NCBI GenBank assembly: GCA_022376925.1
Contig: JAIOJX010000005.1
Location: 9,762,501 to 9,826,500, forward strand
DNA: 64,000 nt
Direction of reading: 5' to 3'
DNA from: Tragulus kanchil
Taxonomy: Eukaryota; Chordata; Mammalia; Artiodactyla; Tragulidae
Positions 11,449 through 24,065 of this stretch are shown one piece after another (position 1 is the stretch's first letter; each line of letters starts with the position of its first letter). Below the pieces are notes generated by a model that saw only the letters and a program-made list of their open reading frames with translations, was not told where the DNA came from and made no database searches. The translations under genes were made by a program, and so were the position numbers.

Positions 11449-11929
11449 TGTGAAGTCAAAGCTTTTAGAATTGGTTCCGTAAACTCTGATTTCAGTTTGT
11501 TTTGCCCCTATCATACTATAATTCAACTTGAAACCTTTTCATTAAAATAATATATATACCATAATCTCATTTTTATAAACATTAATTTTTTATTTGGCTT
11601 TGTCTTAAACTGTATATATATGCATCGAAAACTGTTCAGGAATGCTGCTCAGCTAACATTAGAGAAGGTACTCCAGACAGTCAAATTTGGGGTGATATTT
11701 TGCTCTCTATACTGAGGGACATTGTTTGAACTTATATAATATGAAGGTATATAACATTAATAAAATATTCTTTTAAAGTATCTCCTAATTAAAAAACGTG
11801 CTTCTCTTGCACCAATACTAGGAAGTTTAAAACAGCTATTAGTATTAGAATAAAGTATTAGTGCTGATATGAGGACGGCTATTATCAAGAACACAAGAGA
11901 GTATTATTCATTGCAAGGTGTTGCCCAGG

Positions 11930-12480
11930 GTGCGATGAAACAGACACCCTTATACATTGTTAGTGGGAATGTAAGTTGGACCAACCACTATGGAAGACAA
12001 TGGGGAGGCCACTCAAAAACATAAAAAATATGTCTACCATACTACTCTGCAGCTCCACTTCTGGGTATGTATGTGTGTGTGTCTATATATATACATATAT
12101 ATATATATACATACATATATATATGCACACACATACACATACATACTCAAACCAAATGTAAACAGGGTATCAATGAGATATATGCACACCTATGTTTATC
12201 ACGACATTATTCACAAGAAGCAAGATATGAAACAACACAACTCCATCAATGAATCAATGGATAAAAAAGATGTGGAATGTACATACAATGGAATATTATT
12301 CGGTCATGAGAAAGGAAGATCTTCTCCCATTTACCACTTCATGGATGGAGCTTGTGCACATTATGCTAGGAAAGATCACTCAGACAGAGATAGACAAATC
12401 CTGTCTGGTATCACTTACATGAAGAATCTTTACAAAGCAATAACTTTCGGATGGTGAGAGGATGGGATCAGTGGTGAAAG
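11930..12480 (+). mobile_element. LINE-1 3' region (first D6 copy)
   Basis: Resembles the mammalian L1 ORF2 end and 3' UTR: attgttagtgggaatgtaag, ccactatggaagacaatggg, cttctgggtatgt, and further along acaatggaatattattcggt. It carries a TG/TA microsatellite. The tyrosine-rich open frame across it is microsatellite translation. Confidence 0.8.
12066..12150. repeat. TG/TA/CA microsatellite (copy at 13147-13231)
   Basis: Runs of tatg, tg, ta and cacata dinucleotide-type repeats within the L1 sequence. Both copies have the same length, which is unusual for independently evolving microsatellites. Confidence 0.85.
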
Positions 12481-13010
12481 TATCACTGCCCATCTTTCCT
12501 GGGTTTCGCCAGGGATTGCAGGTTCAGGGTTGTGAAGTCAAAGCTTTTAGAATTGGTTCCGTAAACTCTGATTTCAGTTTGTTTTGCCCTATCATACTAT
12601 AATTCAACTTGAAACCTTTTCATTAAAATAATATATATACCATAATCTCATTTTTATAAACATTAATTTTTTATTTGGCTTTGTCTTAAACTGTATATAT
12701 ATGCATCGAAAACTGTTCAGGAATGCTGCTCAGCTAACATTAGAGAAGGTACTCCAGACAGTCAAATTTGGGGTGATATTTTGCTCTCTATACTGAGGGA
12801 CATTGTTTGAACTTATATAATATGAAGGTATATAACATTAATAAAATATTCTTTTAAAGTATCTCCTAATTAAAAAACGTGCTTCTCTTGCACCAATACT
12901 AGGAAGTTTAAAACAGCTATTAGTATTAGAATAAAGTATTAGTGCTGATATGAGGACGGCTATTATCAAGAACACAAGAGAGTATTATTCATTGCAAGGT
13001 GTTGCCCAGG

Positions 13011-13790
13011 GTGCGATGAAACAGACACCCTTATACATTGTTAGTGGGAATGTAAGTTGGACCAACCACTATGGAAGACAATGGGGAGGCCACTCAAAAA
13101 CATAAAAAATATGTCTACCATACTACTCTGCAGCTCCACTTCTGGGTATGTATGTGTGTGTGTCTATATATATACATATATATATATATACATACATATA
13201 TATATGCACACACATACACATACATACTCAAACCAAATGTAAACAGGGTATCAATGAGATATATGCACACCTATGTTTATCACGACATTATTCACAAGAA
13301 GCAAGATATGAAACAACACAACTCCATCAATGAATCAATGGATAAAAAAGATGTGGAATGTACATACAATGGAATATTATTCGGTCATGAGAAAGGAAGA
13401 TCTTCTCCCATTTACCACTTCATGGATGGAGCTTGTGCACATTATGCTAGGAAAGATCACTCAGACAGAGATAGACAAATCCTGTCTGGTATCACTTACA
13501 TGAAGAATCTTAAAAAGTTAAACCTGAACAAAGCAGAGAGTAAACAATGGTTACCATCGGATGGTGAGAGGATGGGATCAGTGGTGAAAGAGATGGGTTT
13601 AGGGGTGCGAACATTCAATGAGGGGTTAAAAAGCTGTAGAGAGCTCATGCACATCTACTGAACAGAGGTGAAACGCTGTGCTACGATTATGTGCTATGAT
13701 AAGTCTTTCTACATCAGCAATCATTATAACATAAATATCAAAGTAATATGCTGTATACTTGAACTTACCCAATGTTATACTTCAGATATA
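13011..13790 (+). mobile_element. LINE-1 3' region (second D6 copy, continuing)
   Basis: Same L1 as at 11930, here running further into its 3' UTR (taaacaatggttaccatcgg, gagaggatgggatcagtggt). The downstream part recurs at about 14600-14900 because of D7. Confidence 0.75.
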
Positions 13791-15663
13791 GTCAATAAAG
13801 TACTAGCAGTAAGACGTATTAACAGGTAAAATTATTTTGTAAAAATAGAAAAGTTGTAATACAATATGAAAATGCATTTAATTACTAAAATTAAAGACAG
13901 TATGAGTGTATGTGTGCATGTGAGTGTGTGTACAATCAAACTGACATAGAAGTGTGTTTTCCAATGTATTAGCAGTAGTTCTATGTGAATATAAAATTTT
14001 ACATAATTTTTAACTCTGTTGTTTATTGTTTTCATTGCTGGTCAAATTATTAATGATAAGCATGTTATTAATTTAACTAAAACTGAGGAGAAATTAAATA
14101 ATTAAAATTTGGAGATGGTAGAAGCAAAGGATTTTTTTTTTTTTTGGTCCCTCAGAGAGGTTTCCTGATTTCTCTATTCTCAGCGTGTGGGTGTTTGGTT
14201 TTTTCCCTCTATTTTTTCTCTCTGCTGCTGATTGCTTAAAACCTTATTCTTGATTACCTAGTTTGAGGTTTAAGACAGCAGGGGCCTTTGAGTGTTGAGT
14301 CATTTTGCCTGGGAGAGGAAAAAATGCTCCAGGGCAAGGTGAACAACAAGAAAGGAACTGATTATAATTTTGACCTGTTGTTGCTCAATCAGTTGAGTTT
14401 GACCAGCTCTGGCAAGATTACCTTGGTTGGCTATTCGGCTTCAGGAACACTTTGTTCTCACTCCTTTTCTAGACTGACTTAGCCCTTGTGCTTAAACTGT
14501 GGTTTGTGAAACCACAGCCTGTTTCTTACCTGCAGCTTATCAGAAATGCAAACCCTTTTAGACATTATGCTAGATCAAGACAGAGATAAATCCTGTCTGG
14601 TATCACTTACATGAAGAATCTTAAAAAGTTAAACCTGAACAAAGCAGAGAGTAAACAATGGTTACCATCGGATGGTGAGAGGATGGGATCAGTGGTGAAA
14701 GAGATGGGTTTAGGGGTGCGAACATTCAATGAGGGGTTAAAAAGCTGTAGAGAGCTCATGCACATCTACTGAACAGAGGTGAAACGCTGTGCTACGATTA
14801 TGTGCTATGATAAGTCTTTCTACATCAGCAATCATTATAACATAAATATCAAAGTAATATGCTGTATACTTGAACTTACCCAATGTTATACTTCAGATAT
14901 AGTCAATAAAGTACTAGCAGTAAGACGTATTAACAGGTAAAATTATTTTGTAAAAATAGAAAAGTTGTAATACAATATGAAAATGCATTTAATTACTAAA
15001 ATTAAAGACAGTATGAGTGTATGTGTGCATGTGAGTGTGTGTACAATCAAACTGACATAGAAGTGTGTTTTCCAATGTATTAGCAGTAGTTCTATGTGAA
15101 TATAAAATTTTACATAATTTTTAACTCTGTTGTTTATTGTTTTCATTGCTGGTCAAATTATTAATGATAAGCATGTTATTAATTTAACTAAAACTGAGGA
15201 GAAATTAAATAATTAAAATTTGGAGATGGTAGAAGCAAAGGATTTTTTTTTTTTTTGGTCCCTCAGAGAGGTTTCCTGATTTCTCTATTCTCAGCGTGTG
15301 GGTGTTTGGTTTTTTCCCTCTATTTTTTCTCTCTGCTGCTGATTGCTTAAAACCTTATTCTTGATTACCTAGTTTGAGGTTTAAGACAGCAGGGGCCTTT
15401 GAGTGTTGAGTCATTTTGCCTGGGAGAGGAAAAAATGCTCCAGGGCAAGGTGAACAACAAGAAAGGAACTGATTATAATTTTGACCTGTTGTTGCTCAAT
15501 CAGTTGAGTTTGACCAGCTCTGGCAAGATTACCTTGGTTGGCTATTCGGCTTCAGGAACACTTTGTTCTCACTCCTTTTCTAGACTGACTTAGCCCCTTG
15601 CTGCTTAAACTGTGGTTTGTGAAACCACAGCCTGTTTCTTACCTGCAGCTTATCAGAAATGCA
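13439..15663. repeat. Direct duplication D7 (step about 1109-1123 bp)
   Basis: 13439-14550 recurs at 14562-15663. The first about 40 bp of the second copy carry three 4-bp deletions relative to the first (near 14573, 14578 and 14588), then identity is almost complete. An 11-bp filler lies at 14551-14561. Errors confined to the edge suggest low-quality contig ends. Confidence 0.95.
13800..14561. other. No recognisable feature (duplicated at about 14911-15600)
   Basis: AT-rich, with a short TG-rich patch (13905-13932) and a poly-T run at about 14131-14145. A 64-codon frame at 14288 recurs at 15399 and 16508 only because of the duplications. Confidence 0.5.
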
Positions 15664-15755
15664 GAGGTATGAGTCCCACTTCAGACCTGCTGTTATAAAG
15701 ATCTCAGGTGATTTTTAGACGCATTAAAGCTTGAGAATGACTGACCTGGAGAATG
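15595..15755 (-). mobile_element. MER5A-like hAT-Charlie remnant
   Basis: The reverse complement shows the MER5A order: ttctcaagctttaatgcg, aaatcacctgagatc, gcaggtctgaagtggg, tgcatttctgataagct. The copy through D8 is at 16704-16864. Confidence 0.7.
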
Positions 15756-15756
15756 C

Positions 15757-16368
15757 TATGTTCCTGATTCTCTCTACTGATTGACCAAATGTGAAACCCC
15801 GTGAAGGTTAGAGAATCATAGAAGGTTAAGCGGATAAGATCCACATTTCAGAGAAGAAATGAGGGGCTGGGAAGGAGCTGACCTAAAGCAAGAACTAAGT
15901 CAGACTCCTTACTGCAAATCATGGTCTGGACACATCTATGCTGCAGGACCTACAAAGTCACAATTCAGAGATTCAGACTGACGGCTTTAGTTAGGATACC
16001 TAGAGGACTGTAATGTTTACATGAGAAATGGAAAACTAAAGACCAGCTCACTTGAAGGTCCTATGTTGCCTCTTCAGGCCTGGATTTCCAAGCAGTGCCA
16101 GGCACACTTAAAAAAAAACTCTCAACAAGTATTTATAAATACATGAATCCTAGACTTTTAACACAATAGAGAATAAATTACAGGATCTTAAAGCTGAAAG
16201 AAAATTGAGACAGTGTGACAGATCAGCCCAAGACCAATGCTAGTTATAGGAAAATCCAGGATTTCTATTAAGTCTTTTGATTCCTGTTCACCTTTCTTCT
16301 ACTTCCCTGACGTGATCTTGCTTTTTTATTTGATTTTCTTTCATCTGGTACTCTATCTCCACCTCTAG
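15757..16368. other. No firmly recognisable feature (duplicated at 16866-17477)
   Basis: 15837-15925 has a weak resemblance to a MIR core on the minus strand. The remainder is unassigned. Confidence 0.4.
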
Positions 16369-16703
16369 CAGCAGCTCCAATACTTTGGCCAGCTGAGGCA
16401 AAGAGCAGACTCATTGGGAAAGACCCTGGTGCTTTTTCTCTCTGCTGCTGATTGCTTAAAACCTTATTCTTGATTACCTAGTTTGAGGTTTAAGACAGCA
16501 GGGGCCTTTGAGTGTTGAGTCATTTTGCCTGGGAGAGGAAAAAATGCTCCAGGGCAAGGTGAACAACAAGAAAGGAACTGATTATAATTTTGACCTGTTG
16601 TTGCTCAATCAGTTGAGTTTGACCAGCTCTGGCAAGATTACCTTGGTTGGCTATTCGGCTTCAGGAACACTTTGTTCTCACTCCTTTTCTAGACTGACTT
16701 AGC

Positions 16704-16864
16704 CCCTTGCTGCTTAAACTGTGGTTTGTGAAACCACAGCCTGTTTCTTACCTGCAGCTTATCAGAAATGCAGAGGTATGAGTCCCACTTCAGACCTGCT
16801 GTTATAAAGATCTCAGGTGATTTTAGACGCATTAAAGCTTGAGAATGACTGACCTGGAGAATGC
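16704..16864 (-). mobile_element. MER5A-like remnant (second D8 copy)
   Basis: Duplicate of 15595-15755, one T shorter in an internal T-run. Confidence 0.68.
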
Positions 16865-17477
16865 TATGTTCCTGATTCTCTCTACTGATTGACCAAATGT
16901 GAAACCCCGTGAAGGTTAGAGAATCATAGAAGGTTAAGCGGATAAGATCCACATTTCAGAGAAGAAATGAGGGGCTGGGAAGGAGCTGACCTAAAGCAAG
17001 AACTAAGTCAGACTCCTTACTGCAAATCATGGTCTGGACACATCTATGCTGCAGGACCTACAAAGTCACAATTCAGAGATTCAGACTGACGGCTTTAGTT
17101 AGGATACCTAGAGGACTGTAATGTTTACATGAGAAATGGAAAACTAAAGACCAGCTCACTTGAAGGTCCTATGTTGCCTCTTCAGGCCTGGATTTCCAAG
17201 CAGTGCCAGGCACACTTAAAAAAAAACTCTCAACAAGTATTTATAAATACATGAATCCTAGACTTTTAACACAATAGAGAATAAATTACAGGATCTTAAA
17301 GCTGAAAGAAAATTGAGACAGTGTGACAGATCAGCCCAAGACCAATGCTAGTTATAGGAAAATCCAGGATTTCTATTAAGTCTTTTGATTCCTGTTCACC
17401 TTTCTTCTACTTCCCTGACGTGATCTTGCTTTTTTATTTGATTTTCTTTCATCTGGTACTCTATCTCCACCTCTAGC

Positions 17478-17700
17478 AGCAGCTCCAATACTTTGGCCAG
17501 CTGAGGCAAAGAGCAGACTCATTGGGAAAGACCCTGGTGCTATGAAAGATTGAGGGCAGGAGAAGGAAGCAACAGCGGATGAGATGGTTGGATGGCATCA
17601 CCAACTCAGTGGACGTGAGTTTGAGCAAACTACAGGAAAGCCTGATGCTGCAGTCCACAGACTCACAAAAAGTCAGACACAACTTAGGGACTGACCAACA
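17478..17700 (+). mobile_element. BovB LINE 3' end
   Basis: Sense BovB tail: cagctccaatactttggcca, gactcattgggaaagaccct, gatgagatggttggatggca, ending aaagtcagacacaacttagg. The same tail starts at 16369 in the left D8 copy and is cut at 16433. Confidence 0.88.
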
Positions 17701-18095
17701 ACTGCCTCTACCTCTACCAATAAAGCAGATCTGATAGGAAATTGTGATTATCACAAGAACTGCCGAAATAACTGTTAAAAAGTCCCCATCTTTTCATGTT
17801 TATTGAAGTGATTGGATGCTTTCTTAATGAATTAAATTATATTAAGTATGCCTGGTGCTGAAACACCGTATGTATCAACAATACAATGAAACTTAAAAAA
17901 TAAAAACATGAGCAACAACAAACCTAAGACTTGTAGAATACCTGGGAATAAATTTAATAAGTTCAGTGTAGTTCTAGTTAAAAGCCAAATTCAGCCTCTT
18001 GAACACTGAATTAAATCTCAAAATAGGAAAGAATAGTGGTTCTGCTTTGCCAGTCAAAGGAGCCACAGCGGGATCATGCTTTCAAAACTGTCCCA
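17701..18095. other. No recognisable feature
   Basis: Single-copy, AT-rich, with A-runs near 17890-17905. Nothing assignable. Confidence 0.45.
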
Positions 18096-18448
18096 GGCTT
18101 CCCTGGTGGTCCAGTGGGTAAGGACACCGCCTTGCAGTGCAAGGGGCGCCGGTTCGATCCCTGGCCTGGGAAGATCCCATGCGCCGCGGAGCGGCTAGCC
18201 CCATGTGTCCAATCACCGAGGTGGAGCTCAGGAGCGCATGCGCCCAGAGCCGGCGCTCTGCGACAGCAGAGGCCACCACGATGGGAGGCCCACAGGAGCC
18301 AAAGAACAAAGGCGGATGAAAATGGAGAAATGAAAGACCAATGGAAGTGGCCCGCCCGCCCTCCTCCCTCCCCAACCTGCTCCCATCCCCCCAAAAAATA
18401 AATAAATAAAAGCCACCCCCAGAAAAATTAAAAAAAAAAAAAACAAAC
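18096..18448 (+). mobile_element. CHR/ART2-type SINE, CpG-rich and young-looking
   Basis: Full-length tRNA-Glu-derived SINE: head gcttccctggtggtccagtg, B-box ggttcgatccctggcctggg, body gagcgcatgcgcccagagcc, A-rich tail. Its many retained CpGs suggest less decay than most copies here. Open frames on both strands are SINE sequence. Confidence 0.88.
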
Positions 18449-19019
18449 CTGTGTCTACCCGGGGAGGGGGACAATTAATTTGTAGTTTAAATTCTGTATT
18501 AATGACATTTTTATAACTGAGTCTTTCTAAGAATAAACATGCATCTTTCTTTATTAACCTGTTAAAACATGTCGCTCAGTAGAGTTTCATAACATTTTTA
18601 TATATTTGAATCATTCAATTTATTTCTAAGCATTTATTGTGAATTGCAATAGTTGTTTTGTTGCTGTCTTGATGTGCGTTTCTGTTATTATGAATGGTTC
18701 TTTTCCAGTTTCATCTATCATGAAAAAGCTATTCAATGGTTAGGAATTGAACCTGTAGTGATACTTGCAGAAGTTAAAGATATGTGTACATAATGTTTCA
18801 CTTCAGCATGACTTGAAATAGTAGAAATAAGAATTTAATAACTAAATTGTGTCCCATACATACAATGACAGGCTATGAAGTCATTTTTAATGATATATAC
18901 ATAATGAATTGACATTAATTATTGTCTAAGATGTACCATATAGGAATGGTTAAAAATATAGCATGTAAAATATTCCATCTCTTTTTAAAAATATATATGT
19001 ATATGCCAACTAATTTTTA
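18449..19019. other. No recognisable feature
   Basis: AT-rich, possibly containing old LINE-derived sequence (about 18840-18960) that I cannot assign. Confidence 0.4.
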
Positions 19020-19170
19020 TTAAATAAATAATGTTAGACACTTTATGAAATGTCTTCCTATTATGGTCTTTATTTCACAACTGAGGCCTAAGTTATTAGA
19101 TAATTTTCCTAAGACCACACCACATAGTTGGAATCAAGCTCAGGTATGACTAATTCAATGCTCTTAAGCT
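19020..19170 (-). mobile_element. MIR SINE
   Basis: Minus-strand MIR core: tttatttcacaactgaggcc, then taattttcctaagaccacac and ttggaatcaagctcagg, in the expected order. Confidence 0.65.
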
Positions 19171-20157
19171 TTATGTGGTGTGACATGTGTGGGTGTGGAT
19201 ATGTGTAAAAAAATACAGTCATTGTCTCTGAAATACCAGATTATAAGAATTTCTATTTTCTAAATTACGCATGTCTATAATGTTTATATTTTTAAGTAAG
19301 GGCTCATACTTTAAGAAAAAAAATACTGGATTATTTCCAGGGCAACGCACACTTTATTGCAAGCATTGAAGTTAACTGCTTCAGTAACTTCAATTTGAGA
19401 GAAATGAATAAAAGTAGTTTTATAAAGAAATATGATCAAACATCTTAATACACCATAATCCCATGATCCTGTCCCAACCAGTATTAATATTATGATACAT
19501 ATTCCCTATCTTTTTCTATGCTAACTTGTAAACAAACTGCACATAGGTTTGTAACTATGAATATGCTAGCAATAGAATATCATATTATGTGAAATGCCAT
19601 AAATTACTTCATCCTTCTCCTATGGTTGAATGTTTAGGTTGTTTTCAGTTTTCTCCATACTAAAGAACAGTATGATCTTCAAACAGTAAAATTTATTAAG
19701 TTTTAATTTGAGTTAATTTGATTTTCACATTGAAGATCTCAAGATTGAAATCACTGTAGAATTCATAATTATGCATTGCTGTGTACCACCAACAGAATAT
19801 TCACTTGAGAAATAAAAAATTCATCATAGCTATTTATTTAGATATATACACAAAATGGTTATATTACTCATTTCCTAACTGACTTTTATCTGAAATGCTT
19901 TATGTGATTGATACCCAGACTAATTTAGCAGCGTGGCAATTGCTTTGAATCACGAAGATCAGCTGTCAGTTCTTTCTGTTGGCTTTGAAGCAAGAGTTCA
20001 AAAATGGCCTATAACTAAGGTATAGGGAAAAGAGCTAAATGTTCTTTTATTTTTAAATCCCCATGTAATTAACAATAAAAATCAAATTGATTTGAATTAG
20101 TAGAGTGCACTAAAAATAAGCATATTTTTATTAAAGGTCACCGCCTGAAATAGCGCC
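19171..20157. other. No firmly recognisable feature
   Basis: AT-rich unique DNA. 19440-19690 has a texture like an old LINE (gttgaatgtttaggttgttt), but the family cannot be fixed. Confidence 0.4.
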
Positions 20158-20394
20158 ATGCTTTGTCATTGTGAGACTTTGAATGTCTTTAATGAGAAAA
20201 ATGGAACGATAGCTCAGAGAGCCAATTCTGGGATTCTACCAACTTTTCCTGGAAATAAAGCACATAATGTTTATTTAGGAAAGCATGTGACCTTCAAGGC
20301 TGCATCTTCAAAGTACAACTCACCTGATTACACAGATAAGAATATTGGACATCTCGATGGAGATTTTAACTGCTTTTTCTTCTCATCTTCATGA

Positions 20395-21068
20395 AATACT
20401 GAGGTGAGTATAGAGCTGGTATTTATATCTCTAGTTTAGAAATGAAGAACTGACCTTTAAAGAGATGAACTCACCCAAAAGTGATGCTAAATGCCTTTAT
20501 GTTCTACCTAAAGACCGGTGATTCTCCATGGACTGTGGGTTGATTTTTTTTTTGTCTAGAAAGCAGAATACTCATTATACAGATAACTTTTTAAAATTAA
20601 AAGACTTATATACATTTCTAATGATTTCAAAATGATATAAGCAGTCAATAAGTCCTTAAGAGACATTTAGATGTGAATTTTAAAACTAAGGTGGGGAAAC
20701 TCTGAAGTCAGCCTTTGTGGAGAGGGGTGGGACGTACAGGAAAAGGCATGAAAGGCATCTTCTGGGGAGGGGGCTGAGATTCTAGAAGGTTAGAAGAATG
20801 GACAGATAGGTCATAAAGTGAATATGTGATATGTAATGGTTGAATCTTGATGCACATCAGTGCTTGTTGCAAAATTCTTTCAATTTTTCTGTATGTTGGG
20901 AAATGTTCTGCATGTTATAAAAATAAAATGTTGTGTCATAAAAGGTAAATTCTTTCAATGGAAGTTTAACCCAGTTTATGTTAGAAACCCATATCTAGGT
21001 ATACAATCACCTATATCTGCTTGAGAAACAACTTGAAAGATTCTACATAAAAAGCATACTCTAGAGGG
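20395..21068. other. No recognisable feature (duplicated at 21498-22171)
   Basis: Follows a 78-codon frame at 20158-20394 with no recognisable product. gaggtgagt at 20401-20409 resembles a donor splice site but has no supporting exon evidence. Confidence 0.4.
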
Positions 21069-21251
21069 GCAATCCTAAAGGAAATCAAGCTTGAATAGTC
21101 ATTTGAAGGAATGATGTTGAAGCTCCAATATTTTGGCGACCAAGATGCAAAGGGCTGACTCACTGGGAAAGCTCCTGATGCTGGGAAAGATTGAGGGCAG
21201 GAGGAGAAGAGGGTGACAGAGGATGCGATGGTTGGAGGGCATCACCAACTC
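21069..21251 (+). mobile_element. BovB LINE 3' segment, truncated by the D9 join
   Basis: caatcctaaaggaaatcaag, then aagctccaatattttggcga and gggaaagattgagggcagga: a sense BovB tail cut at 21251. Confidence 0.85.
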
Positions 21252-22171
21252 CCGCCCCCTATGCTTTGTCATTGTGAGACTTTGAATGTCTTTAATGAGA
21301 AAAATGGAACGATAGCTCAGAGAGCCAATTCTGGGATTCTACCAACTTTTCCTGGAAATAAAGCACATAATGTTTATTTAGGAAAGCATGTGACCTTCAA
21401 GGCTGCATCTTCAAAGTACAACTCACCTGATTACACAGATAAGAATATTGGACATCTCGATGGAGATTTTAACTGCTTTTTCTTCTCATCTTCATGAAAT
21501 ACTGAGGTGAGTATAGAGCTGGTATTTATATCTCTAGTTTAGAAATGAAGAACTGACCTTTAAAGAGATGAACTCACCCAAAAGTGATGCTAAATGCCTT
21601 TATGTTCTACCTAAAGACCGGTGATTCTCCATGGACTGTGGGTTGATTTTTTTTTTGTCTAGAAAGCAGAATACTCATTATACAGATAACTTTTTAAAAT
21701 TAAAAGACTTATATACATTTCTAATGATTTCAAAATGATATAAGCAGTCAATAAGTCCTTAAGAGACATTTAGATGTGAATTTTAAAACTAAGGTGGGGA
21801 AACTCTGAAGTCAGCCTTTGTGGAGAGGGGTGGGACGTACAGGAAAAGGCATGAAAGGCATCTTCTGGGGAGTGTGCTGAGATTCTAGAAGGTTAGAAGA
21901 ATGGACAGATAGGTCATAAAGTGAATATGTGATATGTAATGGTTGAATCTTGATGCACATCAGTGCTTGTTGCAAAATTCTTTCAATTTTTCTGTATGTT
22001 GGGAAATGTTCTGCATGTTATAAAAATAAAATGTTGTGTCATAAAAGGTAAATTCTTTCAATGGAAGTTTAACCCAGTTTATGTTAGAAACCCATATCTA
22101 GGTATACAATCACCTATATCTGCTTGAGAAACAACTTGAAAGATTCTACATAAAAAGCATACTCTAGAGGG

Positions 22172-22461
22172 GCAATCCTAAAGGAAATCAAGCTTGAATA
22201 GTCATTTGAAGGAATGATGTTGAAGCTCCAATATTTTGGCGACCAAGATGCAAAGGGCTGACTCACTGGGAAAGCTCCTGATGCTGGGAAAGATTGAGGG
22301 CAGGAGGAGAAGAGGGTGACAGAGGATGCGATGGTTGGAGGGCATCACCAACTCAATGGACATGTATTTGAGCAAACTCCAGGAGATAGTGAAGGACAGG
22401 GAAGCCTGGGATGCTGCAGCCCACGGGTTGCAAAGAGTCAAACACTAGCAACTAAACAACA
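22172..22461 (+). mobile_element. BovB LINE 3' end
   Basis: Complete counterpart of the fragment at 21069, continuing through caatggacatgtatttgagc to a Bov-A-like terminus (gcaaagagtcaaacactag). Confidence 0.9.
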
Positions 22462-23774
22462 GAGAGAGGCATTTGGAACTTTTTTGTATTTCTTGGGAAA
22501 ATGCTGATTTGTCGAAATTGTGCTCTCACCTTCTAAAATGAGAGCTGAGGTTCTTTTCTGGAAATTTGAGATACGTTTTGTGTTTGGGATAACTGAATAT
22601 TCATTACCATCCTTGTTGTCAGCAACTGAATAAGCATTTATAAAATATTTTATTTTCAATTAATTCCAGAATTTTAATTTCTATTTTACTCTTTTTTTCA
22701 GATGATCTTATTATCCTTAGGACAATCAGGAAAGGAAGCAAAGAAAATATATTTCCTCTGTAGTCATTTCCTGTGTCTGGGATATCCTTCCCATCAAGTG
22801 GGTTTGGATTGCTCTTTTTCTGGTGCAATGGGAGAAAACAGCTTCTTCTCTCAAGGTGGCAAGCTCCTACAACAGACAGCTGCCTGGGTGGCTGAGTTAG
22901 TTTGCACTGGCTTCCTCCCTGCTACCTGTTTTTAATTTCACAGTTCCAGGAGAGAAGGCAAAACCAAAGAAAAAAATCCTTTTAACAGTCCAAGTGTAAC
23001 TCTCAAAGGAAACTATCTGGAATCATTTCTTTAAGATTGTAGGTAACAATCTTTTTGAAATGACCTTGATTCTGTAGTATTTTTGCTTCTTTACAAACAA
23101 TCATTTGAAGAGAGTTGTGCGTTTCCTCACTTAAGTTCTATCAGACTCATCCACGTACTCAGAGGTAAGTATCATGGCCCAAGTAGGCTTATATCAGATG
23201 GGACTCCTGGATCCAGCCTACCAGCCCCCTGTGGGAGATATCACAGTTCCATTCATTCTCAGAATATATTCTGAACAGATAAATGTCACAAGAAGAGCCC
23301 TGATAAGGGTCTAAGACAGCTCAGAGAGAAAGCTCACACATCCAGCTGAGAAGATCAAGAAAGGTTTTGATAAGGAGGTGATATTTGTCATGAGCCCTGA
23401 AGAGCATGTTCTCTGTAAACACTCTCTCAAATGCCTTCCTGGCACAGACACTTGCCCAAAGCAGGAGCACTGAATAGAGTTTTGTTTAGAGTACATGATA
23501 GATAGAACACTAAGACCATATTATACTGCAGCATCCCTCAGAAACCAGAGAAAGATTTCATGTTGTTGTCGCTTTTGTTTTCTGGCTTTTTCTTTATTTT
23601 GTGCCAATAGAGAGCCACGATGTTTTTGAGAAGATTATTCAGACAGCAGTGTGTATACAATGCCGGGAAGATGGACTGGCACGAGATGCTGCTTTAACAT
23701 CTAAGCCAAGGAGAAATAAGGACCTAAAGCCTCCTGATGTCTATGAGAATAGGAAGGAGGAAAGTGATTTGAGG
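22462..23774. other. Single-copy sequence, nothing assigned
   Basis: It holds a T-rich tract ending in cag immediately before an ATG at 22702, with a 77-codon frame to 22935. This is reported only as a weak candidate, and no product is recognised. Confidence 0.4.
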
Positions 23775-24065
23775 GCTGTATTCTGAATATTCATTGGAAG
23801 GACTGATGCTGAAACTGAAGCTACAATACTTTGGCCACCTGATGGGAAGAGACGACTCATTGGAAAAGACCCTGATTGCTGGCAAAAATAGAAGGCAGAA
23901 TAAGAAGGCGGCAGCAAAGGAGCAGATAGTTGGATGGCATCACTGAGTCAATGGACATAAAGGTGAGTAAGCTCCAGGAGACGGTGAAGGACAGGGAAGC
24001 CTCGCATGCCACAGTCTATGGGGCTGCAAAGAGTCAGGCACCACTGAGCCGCTGAACCGAACAAT
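23775..24065 (+). mobile_element. BovB LINE 3' end
   Basis: Sense BovB tail starting tgaatattcattggaaggac, with ctacaatactttggccacct, and ending gcaaagagtcaggcaccact. Several indels relative to better copies. Confidence 0.9.

Larger units (their letters stand above)
11445..13590. repeat. Direct duplication D6 (step 1081-1082 bp)
   Basis: 11445-12480 recurs at 12527-13590. In the first copy a stretch of about 50 bp is collapsed near 12430-12450, next to the junction. A 46-bp filler (12481-12526) precedes the second copy. Away from the junction the copies are almost identical. Confidence 0.94.
15324..17541. repeat. Direct duplication D8 (step 1109 bp)
   Basis: 15324-16433 recurs at 16433-17541. 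Adjacent, with about one shared base at the join and one T-run length change. The segment 14214-14550 is a third copy of its left part through D7. The join falls in a BovB tail that continues only in the right copy. Confidence 0.95.
20158..22354. repeat. Direct duplication D9 (step 1103 bp)
   Basis: 20158-21251 recurs at 21261-22354, with a GC-rich 9-bp filler (ccgccccct) at 21252-21260. One small difference (gaggggg versus gagtgtg, near 20765 and 21872) is visible. The first copy ends inside a BovB tail that only the second completes. Confidence 0.95.

Noticed and set aside
12066..12150. CRISPR-like or regulatory repeat array
   Set aside because: Simple dinucleotide microsatellite within an L1; no spacer structure.
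13071..13661. 196-codon open frame
   Set aside because: It runs through a TG/TA microsatellite and an L1 3' region; the Tyr/Ile/Cys-rich stretch is dinucleotide repeat translation.
18036..18474. Overlapping frames on both strands of 100-130 codons
   Set aside because: All within a CpG-rich CHR SINE and its flank. GC-rich SINEs often lack stops by chance.
20158..20394. 78-codon frame followed by a gtgagt donor-like site
   Set aside because: No recognisable domain, weak initiation context and no acceptor; probably chance.
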